Assembly (NCBI RefSeq): GCF_040436345.1
Contig: NC_133215.1
Coordinates: 24,231,806-24,295,805, forward strand
Reading direction: 5' to 3'
Source of the DNA: Pagrus major
Taxonomy: Eukaryota; Chordata; Actinopteri; Spariformes; Sparidae
Length of the DNA stretch: 64,000 bases
Made by a program: the position numbers and the translations under genes. The notes beneath the pieces were generated by a model, which saw only the letters and a list, made by a program, of their open reading frames with translations, made no database searches and was not told where the DNA came from. Below are positions 62,963 to 64,000 of the stretch, piece after piece (position 1 is the first letter of the stretch; each line of letters begins with the position of its first letter).

Positions 62963-64000
62963 GTAATAAACTAGACACGCGTGGGTTTATTCTGAACGTG
63001 AATAAGTGAGTTTTTTCTCTTTAACAGCACACACGCACAGGAATGATTGTACTCAGAAATCAATTCAAAAATGTGCCGGTTTAATATCCTGGTCGCAACA
63101 CCGCCTTCGTCTGAGTCAGTACTCTGAATGAAATATACCCTGAGCTACTGTGTGTTTATCGGTCATAATGCCTGAACTAATAGTTCGGATATGAGCTGCT
63201 AGTTTACATGCAAGAGGCTTCAAAGGATTTTTGTAAAAAGATGTTCAGGCATGTTGTCGAATGTTAAATTGACAGATTTGTGAATGGAGTTTGGCGTGCT
63301 TATTCACGCCTGGGACATAGTGGCCGTAATAGGATACTGTATCACTCCCGAAGACACTATTCAGTTCAACTGCCCCACAGACATCAAGGAAGACATATAC
63401 ATATCTGTGTTATTTTTTATACTTAAAGTATTTATATTGTTATTTTTTCTATAATTGAGCGAATATTTCTGATTTCCACCTCAGCCCCTGTACTGTTGGC
63501 ATTGTCTTATGATGTAAAACCATGTTTGATCATACAAAGCTGCAGTATGTTATGACTTGGGGCTACACAAGAGACAGTAATCATTTCATCTGACTTCACT
63601 TCAGTAAAATGGGATTATTGCATTCCTTAGTCATTATATTATAGGGTATTTGTCAGCTGCAGAGGCTTATGGGCTAGACTGGTGCCTTAGGTAGTGAGTA
63701 AAACTAGATGCACATAATAAACATGTAAAGCTATTTATATAGTTAATAAACTATAACTTATAAACTTATTTGAGTCTTTAGGACCTCTGAAATAAATCAT
63801 AAAATAAACCATTACTACTCAATATGTTTTCCAAGCTTCCCATCTTTGTCAAACCTCACGTATCTCCTCCTTCACAGGACTGTGGTGCTGATTGTGCCAA
63901 ATTCCAGAAGAGTGAATTAGAGTACAAATTCAACAAGAAAGCTTTGGAGCGCCCCTACACCTCCAAACAGTCCTGGGGCAAAACTTACGGTGAACACAAG
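62831..64000 (+). CDS. nans: N-acetylneuraminate-9-phosphate synthase (sialic acid synthase), 5' part
   Basis: Condenses ManNAc-6-phosphate with phosphoenolpyruvate to Neu5Ac-9-phosphate in the cytosol, the step after gne. Exon 1 (62831-62962, 44 codons) reads MPLKFELCPGRMIGGNHPCF and IIAEIGQNHQGDIEIAKKM. Exon 2 (63878 to the window edge, 41 codons seen) reads DCGADCAKFQKSELEYKF and SWGKTYGEHK. These align without gaps with the first 85 residues of human NANS (359 residues in all). EIGQNHQGD and CGADCAKFQ are conserved parts of the NeuB-type TIM barrel. The start has A at -3. Splice sites are AAG|GTAATA and CACAG|GAC. The remaining exons lie beyond the window. Confidence 0.96.
63878..64000 (+). 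CDS. nans: nans exon 2, cut by the window edge (residues 45-85)
   Basis: Open to the last base of the window. It retains the KTYGE residues missing from the duplicate. Confidence 0.96.

Overview
The window is nuclear DNA of a ray-finned fish, most likely a spiny-rayed teleost. The support is compact genes with short GT-AG introns, dense CA/GT microsatellites, many short inverted-repeat elements of types common in teleosts, and proteins that align closely to vertebrate families. The species cannot be named from the sequence. No bacterial, viral or CRISPR feature was seen.

Layout. Bases 1-29500 are a gene-poor tract with microsatellites, repeat fragments and one minus-strand tRNA-Arg(CCG) at 16323-16395. 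A CpG-rich, promoter-like segment (about 29500-30200) precedes gne, the bifunctional UDP-GlcNAc 2-epimerase/ManNAc kinase, on the plus strand. I place a first coding exon at 30192-30224, then a 7.7 kb intron and 13 further coding exons ending at 43876. The assembled model is 753 residues, the same length as the human long isoform. Next comes clta (clathrin light chain A, plus strand, 46935-55698), with seven coding exons including both alternatively used exons. One of these is a 36-nt neuronal-type exon at 53923-53958. From 59074 to 61218 lies a broken, intron-containing copy of nans (sialic acid synthase). The intact nans gene starts at 62831 and runs off the right edge inside its second exon.

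How the genes fit together. gne makes ManNAc-6-phosphate from UDP-GlcNAc, and nans condenses ManNAc-6-phosphate with phosphoenolpyruvate to give Neu5Ac-9-phosphate. Consecutive enzymes of vertebrate sialic acid synthesis therefore sit about 19 kb apart on one strand, with clta between them and a decayed second nans copy beside the intact one. Feedback-site arginines, kinase catalytic residues and zinc ligands are all present in gne. The most notable structural points are the (CT)n(GT)n microsatellite that forms the 3' splice site of an in-frame gne exon, the hidden gne first exon, the clta neuronal microexon, and the nans tandem duplication with one copy decaying.
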